From Bradyrhizobium sediminis (lineage in GTDB: Bacteria > Pseudomonadota > Alphaproteobacteria > Rhizobiales > Xanthobacteraceae), in assembly GCF_018736085.1 (NCBI RefSeq), contig NZ_CP076134.1, forward strand, positions 3,544,501 through 3,608,500: a stretch of DNA of 64,000 nucleotides. Direction: 5' to 3'. Below, piece by piece: positions 38,951-46,833 of the stretch. Each line of letters opens with the position of its first letter. Within the stretch, counting starts at the first letter, position 1. A program made the translations under genes and the position numbers. The notes below the pieces were generated by a model. It was given only the letters and a program-made list of their open reading frames with translations. It did no database searches and was not told the origin of the DNA.

Positions 38951-39004
38951 GATTCTAAACGCGAGTTTGAAGCCGTTCTAAAATCATATTTGAAGCGTTC
39001 TAAA
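38951..39004 (-). promoter_or_regulatory. three TTTAGAA-containing, ICE/Irr-box-like repeats
   Basis: On the minus strand TTTAGAA occurs three times (39004-38998, 38982-38976 and 38959-38953), 22-23 bases apart. The first two are followed by CGCTTCAAA or CGGCTTCAAA, giving near-palindromes close to the iron control element TTTAGAA-N3-TTCTAAA bound by Irr in Bradyrhizobium. They lie 105-156 bases before the receptor start, so iron-dependent control is likely (inference). Confidence 0.6.
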
Positions 39005-39033
39005 CTGTAGATGAGAAGTGCCCATGAATCCGA

Positions 39034-39078
39034 CCTTTCCTTTTCTTTCCTTTTCTTTTCTTTCCTTTCCTTCCCTTC
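39034..39078. repeat. 45-base pure pyrimidine tract
   Basis: An uninterrupted C/T run made of CTTTTC- and CTTTCC-like units, nearly mirror-symmetric in its middle. It lies upstream of the ICE-like repeats of the receptor gene and just after the stop of the small gene at 39093. Such a tract is unusual in this high-GC window. Confidence 0.85.
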
Positions 39079-39092
39079 GCCCTCAGCACCGT

Positions 39093-39335
39093 TCAATCGC
39101 TGCTGGGTGGCTTCATCAGCGAGAACAGCTCGTCGACGGTCTGCTGCGCGATCAGCCGCACGCGATCGGTGTTGTCCATGCCCGCAATGTTGACGCCCTT
39201 CACGACAGCTCTGATTTCATCGCGAAAATCGGTGAGAAACCGCAACGGGTCGGGCGAGTTGTTGGCGACGCGCGCGATCAGCCCCGTGATCAGGATCTGG
39301 CAGGCGATCATGCGTCCGTTCAATTCGTCCATCAT
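39093..39335 (-). CDS. small hypothetical protein
   Basis: An 80-residue protein beginning MMDELNGRMIACQILITGLI and ending VDELFSLMKPPSSD. It looks all-helical and soluble. The start at 39335 follows CGGAG with a short spacing. A longer frame from 39413 lacks support. Nothing is recognised beyond a conserved hypothetical look. It lies alone between the iron operon and the IalB-like gene. Confidence 0.6.
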   Translation of the reverse strand: MMDELNGRMIACQILITGLIARVANNSPDPLRFLTDFRDEIRAVVKGVNIAGMDNTDRVRLIAQQTVDELFSLMKPPSSD

Positions 39336-39588
39336 ACACTCCGGGTGGCTACGTCTTCGCGAGATAGCGATCACGACGATGGTGCATATGAACGACATGC
39401 CGCGTGGTGACAACGGAGTGCCAGATGATTCAATTTAGAACGTTCCCAGCTGGCGCCGTCGAGAATGGTCGATGCGGGGCCTCGCCGCCGGGATTCCGGC
39501 CGCGGTATCTGCCAGGAAGTCCGCCGGGCGACTTGACTTTGCGCGCCCACCGGCACATCCGGTGGGTATTGCTCACGGAGCCAGTTCA

Positions 39589-40137
39589 GTGAAGATCTTC
39601 ACAACGTTTGTTATCCTTCTCGCCATGCTGGCTTTCGGGTCAACCGGCCACGCCCAAGCCTCCAAATCAAAAGCCGCGGCGCAAGCTGCAACACCGGCCG
39701 CGCCTCAGACTGAACCCGCGGCAAGTCCCACAGCCGGCTGGGCCGCTCGATGCACCAGCGCCAGCCGCACTGCGCCGCTCGAATGCGCGATGGAGCAGAC
39801 CGCAGTTCTCAGCAAGACCGGGCAATTGATCGTGCTCGTCAACATCCGCGTGCCCGCCAACACCAAGGCGCCGGTCGCACTGGTACAACTGCCGCTCGGG
39901 CTCAACCTGCCCGGCGGCGCCAAAGTCCAGGTCGATGACGGCAAGGTGACCGACCTGCAGATCCAGACTTGCGAGAACAGGGGCTGCTTCGCCGGCTCCT
40001 CCATCGCGCCCGAACTGCTGGCCGCGCTCAAATCGGGCAAGCAGCTAAAAGTGTCGTTTCAAAATCTCGCCAAGGAAACCATTACCATTCCGATGCCGCT
40101 TGCCGATTTCGCGGCGGCTTACGACAAGATCAAATAG
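39589..40137 (+). CDS. invasion-associated locus B (IalB) family periplasmic protein
   Basis: A 182-residue protein with a signal peptide (FVILLAMLAFGSTGHAQA), an Ala/Pro linker and an IalB-type domain. That domain has four Cys in two pairs (RCTSASRTAPLECAM and TCENRGCFAG) and the segment IRVPANTKAPVALVQLPLGL. The start is GTG at 39589, eight bases after GGAG. In-frame ATG codons upstream would bury the signal peptide. IalB proteins are common in Rhizobiales and their role outside Bartonella is not clear. The 253 bases before it hold no recognised feature. Confidence 0.82.
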   Translation: MKIFTTFVILLAMLAFGSTGHAQASKSKAAAQAATPAAPQTEPAASPTAGWAARCTSASRTAPLECAMEQTAVLSKTGQLIVLVNIRVPANTKAPVALVQLPLGLNLPGGAKVQVDDGKVTDLQIQTCENRGCFAGSSIAPELLAALKSGKQLKVSFQNLAKETITIPMPLADFAAAYDKIK

Positions 40138-40191
40138 ACAGTCCGCCCTCCCGCGTCAGCCGCCGGCGCGCTCAACCGCCGTGCTGGCCTG

Positions 40192-40920
40192 TCAGGCGGG
40201 CGGATCGGCCTTGACCCCGACATAAACGGTGTTGCTGGCGTCGTGATCGCCGAACGAGTTGTCGAAGGTCACGACATGCGCATCGGACGTGGCAAAGACG
40301 CTGGCGAGCACCGCGCTGAATGCGGCCTCCGGCGGATCGTTCGACCACAGCGCGAACACGCCGCCGGGATTGAGATGCTCGGCGAGCTTCGCGAGCCCCT
40401 CCCGCTCGTACAGCGCGGCGTGGCGCGGATGCAGCAGGTTGCGCGGCGAGTGATCGATGTCCACCAGCACCGCATCGAAGCGGCGGCCCGGCGCACCCGG
40501 GTCGAAGCCCTCGGCCGAATGCGACATCGCGAAGAAATCGCCGTTGACGAGACGGCAGCGCGGATCGCCGGTCAGTTGCCTGCCGAGCGGCAGCAGCCCC
40601 TGCTCGTGCCACTCGATCACCTCGGCGAGCGCGTCGACCACCAGCAGCGATCGCACGCCCTGGTTCTCGAGCACCGCCTGCGCGGTGTAGCCGAGCCCGA
40701 GGCCGCCGACGACGACGTCGAGGCCGGTTCGATCGAGCGCGGCCAATCCCAGCCGCGCGAGTTCAATCTCGGCCACGGTGAACCGGCTCGACATCAGGTA
40801 CTCGTCGCCGAGCTTGATTTCGTAGATGTCGACAACGGAGGAAGGCAGCCTGCGGCGGCGCAGGCTGAGCACGCCCATCGGGGTCGGGCGGAAATCCAGC
40901 TCTTCGAAATAGAGGCTCAT
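40192..40920 (-). CDS. spermidine synthase-like methyltransferase-fold protein
   Basis: A 242-residue protein with the polyamine-synthase fold. It has the N-terminal beta segment with VDIYEIKLGDEYLM, a nucleotide-binding glycine loop (VVVGGLGLGYTA), LLVVDALAEVIEWH and FDAVLVDIDHSP. It lacks obvious features of true SpeE active sites. Relatives are annotated as spermidine synthase but may act on other substrates. The start (MSLYFEELDF) is chosen because the upstream frame runs into tRNA flank. Confidence 0.7.
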   Translation of the reverse strand: MSLYFEELDFRPTPMGVLSLRRRRLPSSVVDIYEIKLGDEYLMSSRFTVAEIELARLGLAALDRTGLDVVVGGLGLGYTAQAVLENQGVRSLLVVDALAEVIEWHEQGLLPLGRQLTGDPRCRLVNGDFFAMSHSAEGFDPGAPGRRFDAVLVDIDHSPRNLLHPRHAALYEREGLAKLAEHLNPGGVFALWSNDPPEAAFSAVLASVFATSDAHVVTFDNSFGDHDASNTVYVGVKADPPA

Positions 40921-41113
40921 GCACCGACTGTCCTGGCTGCGGCGGCCTGCCGCCACGCCGAATGGCCGCGGCGCCGCCCACATCAGCAACAAGCGCATCG
41001 CCGCGCGCTTGCCAAGGCCGGGACCTAGCGGGTAGAAGGACGCAACTCTTCGGCCGGTTCTGCCTGATCCGTCGCTGGAACTGTAAGATCGTCTCATAAG
41101 TATTTGAAAATAT

Positions 41114-41187
41114 TGGGGAATGGTGTAACGGTAGCACAACAGACTCTGACTCTGTTTGTCTAGGTTCGAATCCTAGTTCCCCAGCCA
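41114..41187 (+). tRNA. tRNA-Gln (anticodon CUG)
   Basis: A full cloverleaf. The acceptor arm TGGGGAA pairs with TTCCCCA, the discriminator is G and CCA is encoded. The anticodon stem is ACAGA/TCTGT with loop CTCTGAC, giving anticodon CUG at 41146-41148. The T-arm is CTAGG-TTCGAAT-CCTAG. It decodes CAG. It has no integrase gene or attachment repeat beside it. Confidence 0.96.
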
Positions 41188-41234
41188 CCGTTCTCAATAC
41201 CGACCCACATATCCCCTCTCCGGCTCCGATCCGT

Positions 41235-43043
41235 TCAGATCGCGTTTCTTTGCCCCTTGAGCCTGCTCGCAATATATCCGCCCGCCAGGGCCGTCACGGC
41301 CAATGCGGCGAGTCCCCAGGCGCCGTAACCGGGCATGCGCAGATTGAACAGCCACGCGGCCAATCCGACCACGACCAGCAACGGCGTCGCAAACGCCAGC
41401 AGTGCATAGACTGACCGGGTGCCGAGCGGCTCGCCGGGGCCCTGATAGACACTCTCGTAATCGTAGGGCCCGCCGGGATCGGGCTGCGTCAGGGTGCGGA
41501 AAGAGCCGTCGCGGCGATAGATGATGCGAAACAACGCGTCGATGACGGTTCGATTGTTGAAATAGCCGCCGTGCGAAGCGCCGGGATCCGGAAATCCGAA
41601 GTTGGCGACGTGAACATTGTCGACGCGCTGATTGAAATCGACCGCGCCGGCCGGCGAATGCAACGCGCCGCTGATCGCATCGCCCTGATCCCAGAAGTTG
41701 ATCCAGTGGATGTAGGGATGCCGGTTGCGCGTGAAGGGCGGCGCGCCGATATCGCCGCGAAGCGCCTCGACCACCCGCTTGTATCGATGCGAGGGCGACG
41801 AATAGCTCTCGAAGAAATACTCGATCTTGTCGATCGGGCTGCCCATGGTCACGAAGTGCTCGATCTTGTTCATCGGCACCGGACCGGCGATCGGGTCTTC
41901 GGGCTTGAAGGCGCGGTTGCGCCGGGTCAGCGCCAGCAGCGCGTCGTGGGCGACGCTGGTTCCGAGGCTGTGGGCGACGACGGTGACCCGCTCGCAGGCG
42001 GGATCGCCGAGCACGTGGGCCAGGAGCTCGAGGCTCTGGTCCAGCACCTTGTTGCGGGCCATGTGCTTGATATCGGTTTCCTCATAGGTGGCCCAGGCCT
42101 CGACGTCGCCGAGGTAATCGGTAAGGAACCTGCCGATCCCGACCAGCCCCGCCAGTGAAGCGGCGATGGCAACCACGGTCTTCCAGTCGGCCTTCAGCGG
42201 CGCACCCAGCTGTGTCAGAACGTCGGCGAGCGGTCGGAACGCCAGCATCGACTGCAGCACGATCAGGACCCCGAACAACGTCGCCCCGGCCAGCAGTACC
42301 AGCGCCAGGGCCATGATCGCGAGGATGGCGGCATTGCGCAGCTCCTCGGAGCGGTAGGCCGCGTACCAGGCCCGCGCCAGCGCCTCGAGCCGCCTGGCGG
42401 TGTCCGGCTTCGACTTCGCCTCCTCGGCGATGAAGGAAAGAAACTCGTCGAAGCTGCCCTCGGGGAAATGGCGCTGCGCCTCGAGGCCTTCGAAATCGTC
42501 ATAGAGGCTGATCAGGCGCGCGTAGTCGCGCTCTTCGATCTCCACGGGGGGCTGCGCGTGCTTGCGCTCGAACAGGGCGGCAAGGCTGGCCCGCCGCAGG
42601 CGTTGCCGCTCCCGCCACGGCGACCGCAGCGTGCGCCACGGCCGCAACGGCTGCTTGAACAGCCACTTCGTCACGCCCCACGGCGACTTGTTGCCGGCCA
42701 TGATCGGGGCCCAATAGACTTCGTAGAACCGTACCGAAATCGCCTCTCGAACCTGCGGCCCCGTTGCGAAGACCGTGCGGATATAGCCGACGATGTCGCT
42801 GGATGCCTGGGCGGACCGAAGCGGCTCGACGCGCACCCTGATGTTTCGCAGCATCCCGAGCGAATTGCCGGCGCGATGCTGGCCGACCAGGTATCGATCG
42901 AGACAATCGATCAGCCGACTGGTCTCCTCATAGCGGCGCTGGCTGCCCATGCCATGAAAGTAGACCACGCTGGAATAGCTGGCGCGATCGGCGCCGCCGG
43001 CTTCGTCCTTTGGCCGCTCCGCGTTATCGAGATCGCTTGCCAT
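41235..43043 (-). CDS. membrane-associated alpha/beta-hydrolase-like protein
   Basis: A 602-residue protein. The N-terminus has YSSVVYFHGMGSQRRYEE, like the oxyanion strand of alpha/beta hydrolases. The nucleophile elbow is VVAHSLGTSVAHDAL (AHSLG), about residue 350. Hydrophobic helices occur in the middle (ILAIMALALVLLAGATLFGVL and about 40 residues later) and at the end (VYALLAFATPLLVVVGLAAWL). The layout suggests a lipase-like enzyme held at the inner membrane. Family not recognised. Confidence 0.7.
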   Translation of the reverse strand: MASDLDNAERPKDEAGGADRASYSSVVYFHGMGSQRRYEETSRLIDCLDRYLVGQHRAGNSLGMLRNIRVRVEPLRSAQASSDIVGYIRTVFATGPQVREAISVRFYEVYWAPIMAGNKSPWGVTKWLFKQPLRPWRTLRSPWRERQRLRRASLAALFERKHAQPPVEIEERDYARLISLYDDFEGLEAQRHFPEGSFDEFLSFIAEEAKSKPDTARRLEALARAWYAAYRSEELRNAAILAIMALALVLLAGATLFGVLIVLQSMLAFRPLADVLTQLGAPLKADWKTVVAIAASLAGLVGIGRFLTDYLGDVEAWATYEETDIKHMARNKVLDQSLELLAHVLGDPACERVTVVAHSLGTSVAHDALLALTRRNRAFKPEDPIAGPVPMNKIEHFVTMGSPIDKIEYFFESYSSPSHRYKRVVEALRGDIGAPPFTRNRHPYIHWINFWDQGDAISGALHSPAGAVDFNQRVDNVHVANFGFPDPGASHGGYFNNRTVIDALFRIIYRRDGSFRTLTQPDPGGPYDYESVYQGPGEPLGTRSVYALLAFATPLLVVVGLAAWLFNLRMPGYGAWGLAALAVTALAGGYIASRLKGQRNAI

Positions 43044-43229
43044 CTCCTCCCCCTCTATCAGAGGGTGTATGATAGCTCATCCGCACCATAACCCGCCAGC
43101 CCGGTGAGGTCATCAAAGAGATCATCAAACGCAGCTTCGCGTCCCCGCGGCGCGATGCGCCCGAAGCTTTGCAGATCGTTCGGCCCCCATAGAATTCAGA
43201 GGGCGCAGGGAAGACCGGGTGCGCGCTGC

Positions 43230-43737
43230 ACCCGCGGTCTCGCGTGCAAAAATGCAAAAATATGCGCACACGAGCATACAGGTTCAGCGGAGACACTCCG
43301 GCCTTCCCTGCGCAATGGCTTTACGGCTTATAACGTGCCCGCCCCGGCGATCAGGATTTGCTTGTCACCGTCGCCCCGCGGATTGACGGCTGGCCCGACG
43401 CCCGGTTGGGCCGGCTTCGCCTCCGCGGGACTTGACGCCAACCCAGAGGCTGTCAGGCCCACACGACTTCACCGTACGAAGCAGCGCCGTCGTCAGCGCG
43501 CCGTCCGGTCGCTCACAGGCCCCTGAGAGCCCACCCTGCAACCACCTGCCCGCCTGAAGCTGCCGCGTCCACCGCATCCCGCCCCAACGTTGGTAACGAT
43601 GGCCGACGCCCCTCTGAGTGGGACGGGATGACGGAATCAATAAGGGTGTTTCTACCAAATCGCGAAGCGGAATATTTTTGCAACGTGGGCTGGACAGCCG
43701 GGTGAACAGCCAACGAACTGATTTGCCCGTCGGGTAG
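43230..43737. repeat. dispersed non-coding repeat of Bradyrhizobium type
   Basis: The 694-base gap 43044-43737 has no convincing gene. From about 43230 it carries segments that I recognise as recurring in Bradyrhizobium intergenic DNA: the GCACACGAGCATACAGG block, CCTGCGCAATGGCTTTACGG, a GCGGGACTTGACGCC block, GCATCCCGCCCC, and the final GAATATTTTTG and TGATTTGCCCGTCGGG. Open frames here (for example 43104-43526) are usually mis-called proteins. Recognition is from memory and the borders are approximate. Confidence 0.6.
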
Positions 43738-44604
43738 TCAGCCCATGGCCCGGAGCGTCCGCGTCAGATCGTCGAACAACTCGTCCACCGCAAAGGCGCG
43801 GGGAATCAACCGCTGCTGCGCGGCGTAGCGAATAATCATCTCCAGCGAGCGGCGCATCTCGTCATCGCTGAACCGCGGCACCGAGGCTGCCGGTGCGCGC
43901 GCGGCGCTTTCGCGCAGCAGGCGGAACACTTCCCGCACCACGTCGGGATGATGGTCGACGAGGTCTTGGCTGACCACCACCATGTGGTTGATCGGCAGCA
44001 CGCCGTACTTGGCGAACCAGGATTTTTCTTCCGCGGCGACGTCCGGAAACAGCGGTTTCAGCCCGGGCCCATCCACCTTCTCGCCGAGCACGGCGTCGAG
44101 CTCGCCGTCGAGCAGCATCTGGATGATCTGCTTGCCCGCGGGCGCGCGCTCGGTGGTGTCGACGTATTCGGCAACATGCGCGCCCTCGAACGTCACCCAG
44201 TTGATAGCATCGAGGTTGACGCCGTATTCATTGGCGAGGATGCCGCGCAGCCACGCCCCTGTCGTGGTGGTGAAGGAGCGGATGCCGACGCGCCTGCCCT
44301 CGAGATCGCGCGGCTTCAGGTTGCCGAGACCGGCCCGGTACACCGCATGCGCATATTGAAACCGCGCCACCACCACGTGCGGCAGCAGCACCATCGGCTT
44401 GCCGAAGCTCTTCGCCATCAGCCAGGTGACGATGGCCATCTCCGAGACATCGAAGGCCTGCTCGCGCACCATCGGCTTGAAGCCTTTGTTGACGGGCGAA
44501 TACTCCGCGAAATCGAATGCAATGAGATCGGACCTGAGCGATCCATCCTTCAGCGCCAAGGTGCCGGGATGATCGCCGAGCAGGGCACGCAGGCGTAGGG
44601 TCAT
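43738..44604 (-). CDS. PBP2-fold protein similar to 4,5-dihydroxyphthalate decarboxylase
   Basis: A 288-residue protein without a signal peptide. It has the type II binding-protein fold with VVVARFQYAHAVYRAGLGN, GRRVGIRSFTTTTGAWLRGIL and LDAVLGEKVDG. This pattern matches the Pht5-like group, some of which decarboxylate hydroxyphthalate and others of which have unknown roles. It follows the MFS gene by 24 bases. Confidence 0.65.
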   Translation of the reverse strand: MTLRLRALLGDHPGTLALKDGSLRSDLIAFDFAEYSPVNKGFKPMVREQAFDVSEMAIVTWLMAKSFGKPMVLLPHVVVARFQYAHAVYRAGLGNLKPRDLEGRRVGIRSFTTTTGAWLRGILANEYGVNLDAINWVTFEGAHVAEYVDTTERAPAGKQIIQMLLDGELDAVLGEKVDGPGLKPLFPDVAAEEKSWFAKYGVLPINHMVVVSQDLVDHHPDVVREVFRLLRESAARAPAASVPRFSDDEMRRSLEMIIRYAAQQRLIPRAFAVDELFDDLTRTLRAMG

Positions 44605-44628
44605 TTCAGTCGGGCTCCGGTTTGGCGC

Positions 44629-45990
44629 TCACTTCGCATTCGCCGGCGCGTGCAGGTGCCACAGATCGGCGCGCCAGTGCAGCACGATCGCCAGCATCAG
44701 CGCGATGCCGGCGGCGGCGTAGAGCGAGGCGGTCGCGGCAAATCCGATATCGCCGATCAGGCTGCCGGCGGCCAGAAGGCCCAGCGGCAGGCTGTAGATC
44801 GCCAGCATGCGCACGCCCATCACCCGGCCGCGGAAGTGCTCGCTCGCGGTGCGCATCAGGATCACGGCGACCGAGATCATGGCAAGGCTCTGCATGAAGC
44901 CGGCCAGCGCCAGACACGCAATCGCGGCATGGATGGTCTGCATTTGCGCAAAAACCAGCAGGGTCGCGTACCACGCCATGGTGGCGCCGATCATCAGCCG
45001 CGCCACCCGGATGCCGCCGATCAGGCTCAATGCAATGGACCCGACCAGCGAGCCGAGCGCGAAGCTCGCCGCCATATAGCCAAGCCCGGTCTGGTCGGTG
45101 CCGTAGATATCTCGCGCGACATAGGGCAGCAGTCCGTTCGACAGCGGATAGGCGGTGAGATTGGCGAGGAACGCGACCCAGATCACCGCGCGCATCCGCG
45201 GCGTGGTCCAGACATAGGCGACGCCCTCCTTGAGGTCGCGCAGGGGCGAGCGCGGCAGCGCGCCATCAGCCGCTTCACCGACCGGATGCGGCTTCGAAGG
45301 CGCCACCACGCAGAGGGTCAGCAGGGTCGAGGCGATATAAAGAGTCACGATCGCGACATAGGCGGGCCCCATGCCGAGGGCCGCGAACAATCCGGCGCCG
45401 CTCAGCGCGCCCGCGAACTTCGCGGTGTCCATCGTGGTCCTGGAAATGCTGATCGCGCCGATCAACTGATCGTGCGGCATGATGGTGGCGACCAGCGCGC
45501 CGCGCACGCCGAGGTCCGACGGCCGGACCAGGCCCATGACCGCGACGATGATGAGGACATAGAGCGGACTGAGATGGCCTGATAGCGCCAGCGCCATCAG
45601 CGTGGCCGCCAGCACCGCATAGGTCGCGCGCATCATGGCGAGCAGGTCGCGGTGGCCGATGCGGTCGCCGACCACGCCGAACATCGGCGCAATCAGCGTG
45701 CCGACGAAATTGAGCGAAGCAAACACCGTCAAGAGCAGCACCGATCCGGTCTCGACCAGCACGTACCAGCCGAGAATCAGCGTCTCCATCTCGAACGCCC
45801 ACGAGGTGAGCAGATCGGCGGGCCATTGAAAACGGTAGTTCCTGATGCGGAAGGGTGCGAGCGCGGAAGGCCGCGCGAGCCCGCTCAAATCCCGATGCCG
45901 CGGTTCATCGCGTTCCACCCTGCCCTGTTTCTTGTTAGCCCAGCCAACCGATTTCCCTGCGGTGAAAATTGCTGCCTGGAGGTTGGACAC
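44629..45990 (-). CDS. MFS transporter (EntS-like, MFS_3 group)
   Basis: A 453-residue protein with about twelve helices. The MFS_3 pattern begins FRIRNYRFQWPADLLTSWAFEMETLILGWYV, and the loop motif GDRIGHRDLLAMMR follows helix 2. Members of this group export enterobactin or take other small molecules. It starts only 24 bases after the CbiX-like gene stop, so it could be on the nir transcript. An N-terminal extension of about 45 residues precedes the first helix. Confidence 0.8.
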   Translation of the reverse strand: MSNLQAAIFTAGKSVGWANKKQGRVERDEPRHRDLSGLARPSALAPFRIRNYRFQWPADLLTSWAFEMETLILGWYVLVETGSVLLLTVFASLNFVGTLIAPMFGVVGDRIGHRDLLAMMRATYAVLAATLMALALSGHLSPLYVLIIVAVMGLVRPSDLGVRGALVATIMPHDQLIGAISISRTTMDTAKFAGALSGAGLFAALGMGPAYVAIVTLYIASTLLTLCVVAPSKPHPVGEAADGALPRSPLRDLKEGVAYVWTTPRMRAVIWVAFLANLTAYPLSNGLLPYVARDIYGTDQTGLGYMAASFALGSLVGSIALSLIGGIRVARLMIGATMAWYATLLVFAQMQTIHAAIACLALAGFMQSLAMISVAVILMRTASEHFRGRVMGVRMLAIYSLPLGLLAAGSLIGDIGFAATASLYAAAGIALMLAIVLHWRADLWHLHAPANAK

Positions 45991-46014
45991 AGCGTAGCGT
46001 TGATCTTGTTCGTG

Positions 46015-46833
46015 TCAATCACGCCCGGCGGCATGGCGCCATTCCGCAGTTGCGATGGGCGTCCGGCGCAGCGCCTCGGCAACCGCCCGGGCGACGAGAT
46101 TTTCGATTCCCGAAACGTTGCCGATCACGCCGGCATAGACCACGTCATTGCGGTTCAGTTCCGCGATCAGCCTCGGCGCGTCGCTGGCGCCGTGCATGCC
46201 CTCGCCGGAAAACATGCCGACCACGACGGCAGGTCCCTGCACCCGCGCCATCGCCTGCTCCAGGAACGGCCGTTCCTCCAGCAAGGCGATGCCGACGCTG
46301 CGGAACGCTGCACGACCTTCGATCGCGCGCACCACCTGTTCGGTGGCTTCGCGCGAGGCCGAATTACGCCGCGAGCCATGGGCGAGCAGGATGACGCTGG
46401 TGGTTTCCGGCGCAAAGCTGTTCTCGCGCGCGACTTCGCTGGCGCGACCCAGCACCAGATCCGGCAGGCCGGAATCGAGGCCGAGCGGCGGCAGCACCTC
46501 GACATTGCGGCTCTCGCTGTTGGCCTCGTCGAGCAATTGCACCAGCCGGTCGCGGGTAAAGTAGCCGCTCGAGGCGAACAACGGATAGACGATCACCCTG
46601 GGCGCGGTCAGCGCGGCGAACGCCTCGCCGATATCAGGCGTGCCGTTGATGAAGCCGACGCCGACTTCCGCAACGAGCCCTTGGGCGGAAACGGCCTGCG
46701 CGATGTCCTTGACGCCGTCGTTGGTCGCTCCCTCGCTTCGTTCGCCATGGGCCGCGATCAGCAATGCAACGCGAGCGGTTTCGTCATCCGCGCTCAATGA
46801 CTGGTCCCGTCGGAGAAATTGATCTTGTTCCAT
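46015..46833 (-). CDS. CbiX/SirB-type sirohydrochlorin chelatase (two-domain)
   Basis: A 272-residue protein with two CbiX-like halves. Likely metal-binding His residues are in LLIAAHGERSEG near the N-terminus and in VILLAHGSRRNSAS in the second half. It overlaps the end of nirN by about 40 bases and is the last nir-type gene. Inserting Fe into sirohydrochlorin gives siroheme, the precursor of heme d1, so it probably supplies that step. Cobalt insertion cannot be excluded. No separate precorrin-2 dehydrogenase was seen in the window. Confidence 0.72.
   Translation of the reverse strand: MEQDQFLRRDQSLSADDETARVALLIAAHGERSEGATNDGVKDIAQAVSAQGLVAEVGVGFINGTPDIGEAFAALTAPRVIVYPLFASSGYFTRDRLVQLLDEANSESRNVEVLPPLGLDSGLPDLVLGRASEVARENSFAPETTSVILLAHGSRRNSASREATEQVVRAIEGRAAFRSVGIALLEERPFLEQAMARVQGPAVVVGMFSGEGMHGASDAPRLIAELNRNDVVYAGVIGNVSGIENLVARAVAEALRRTPIATAEWRHAAGRD

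Noticed and set aside
41114..41187. The tRNA-Gln gene as an island attachment site
   Set aside because: No integrase gene nearby and no repeat of the tRNA 3' end was noticed elsewhere in the window.
43104..43526. A 140-codon frame with AHEHTGSAETLRPSLRNGF
   Set aside because: It falls in the dispersed non-coding repeat. Similar frames are commonly mis-called as proteins, and there is no ribosome site.
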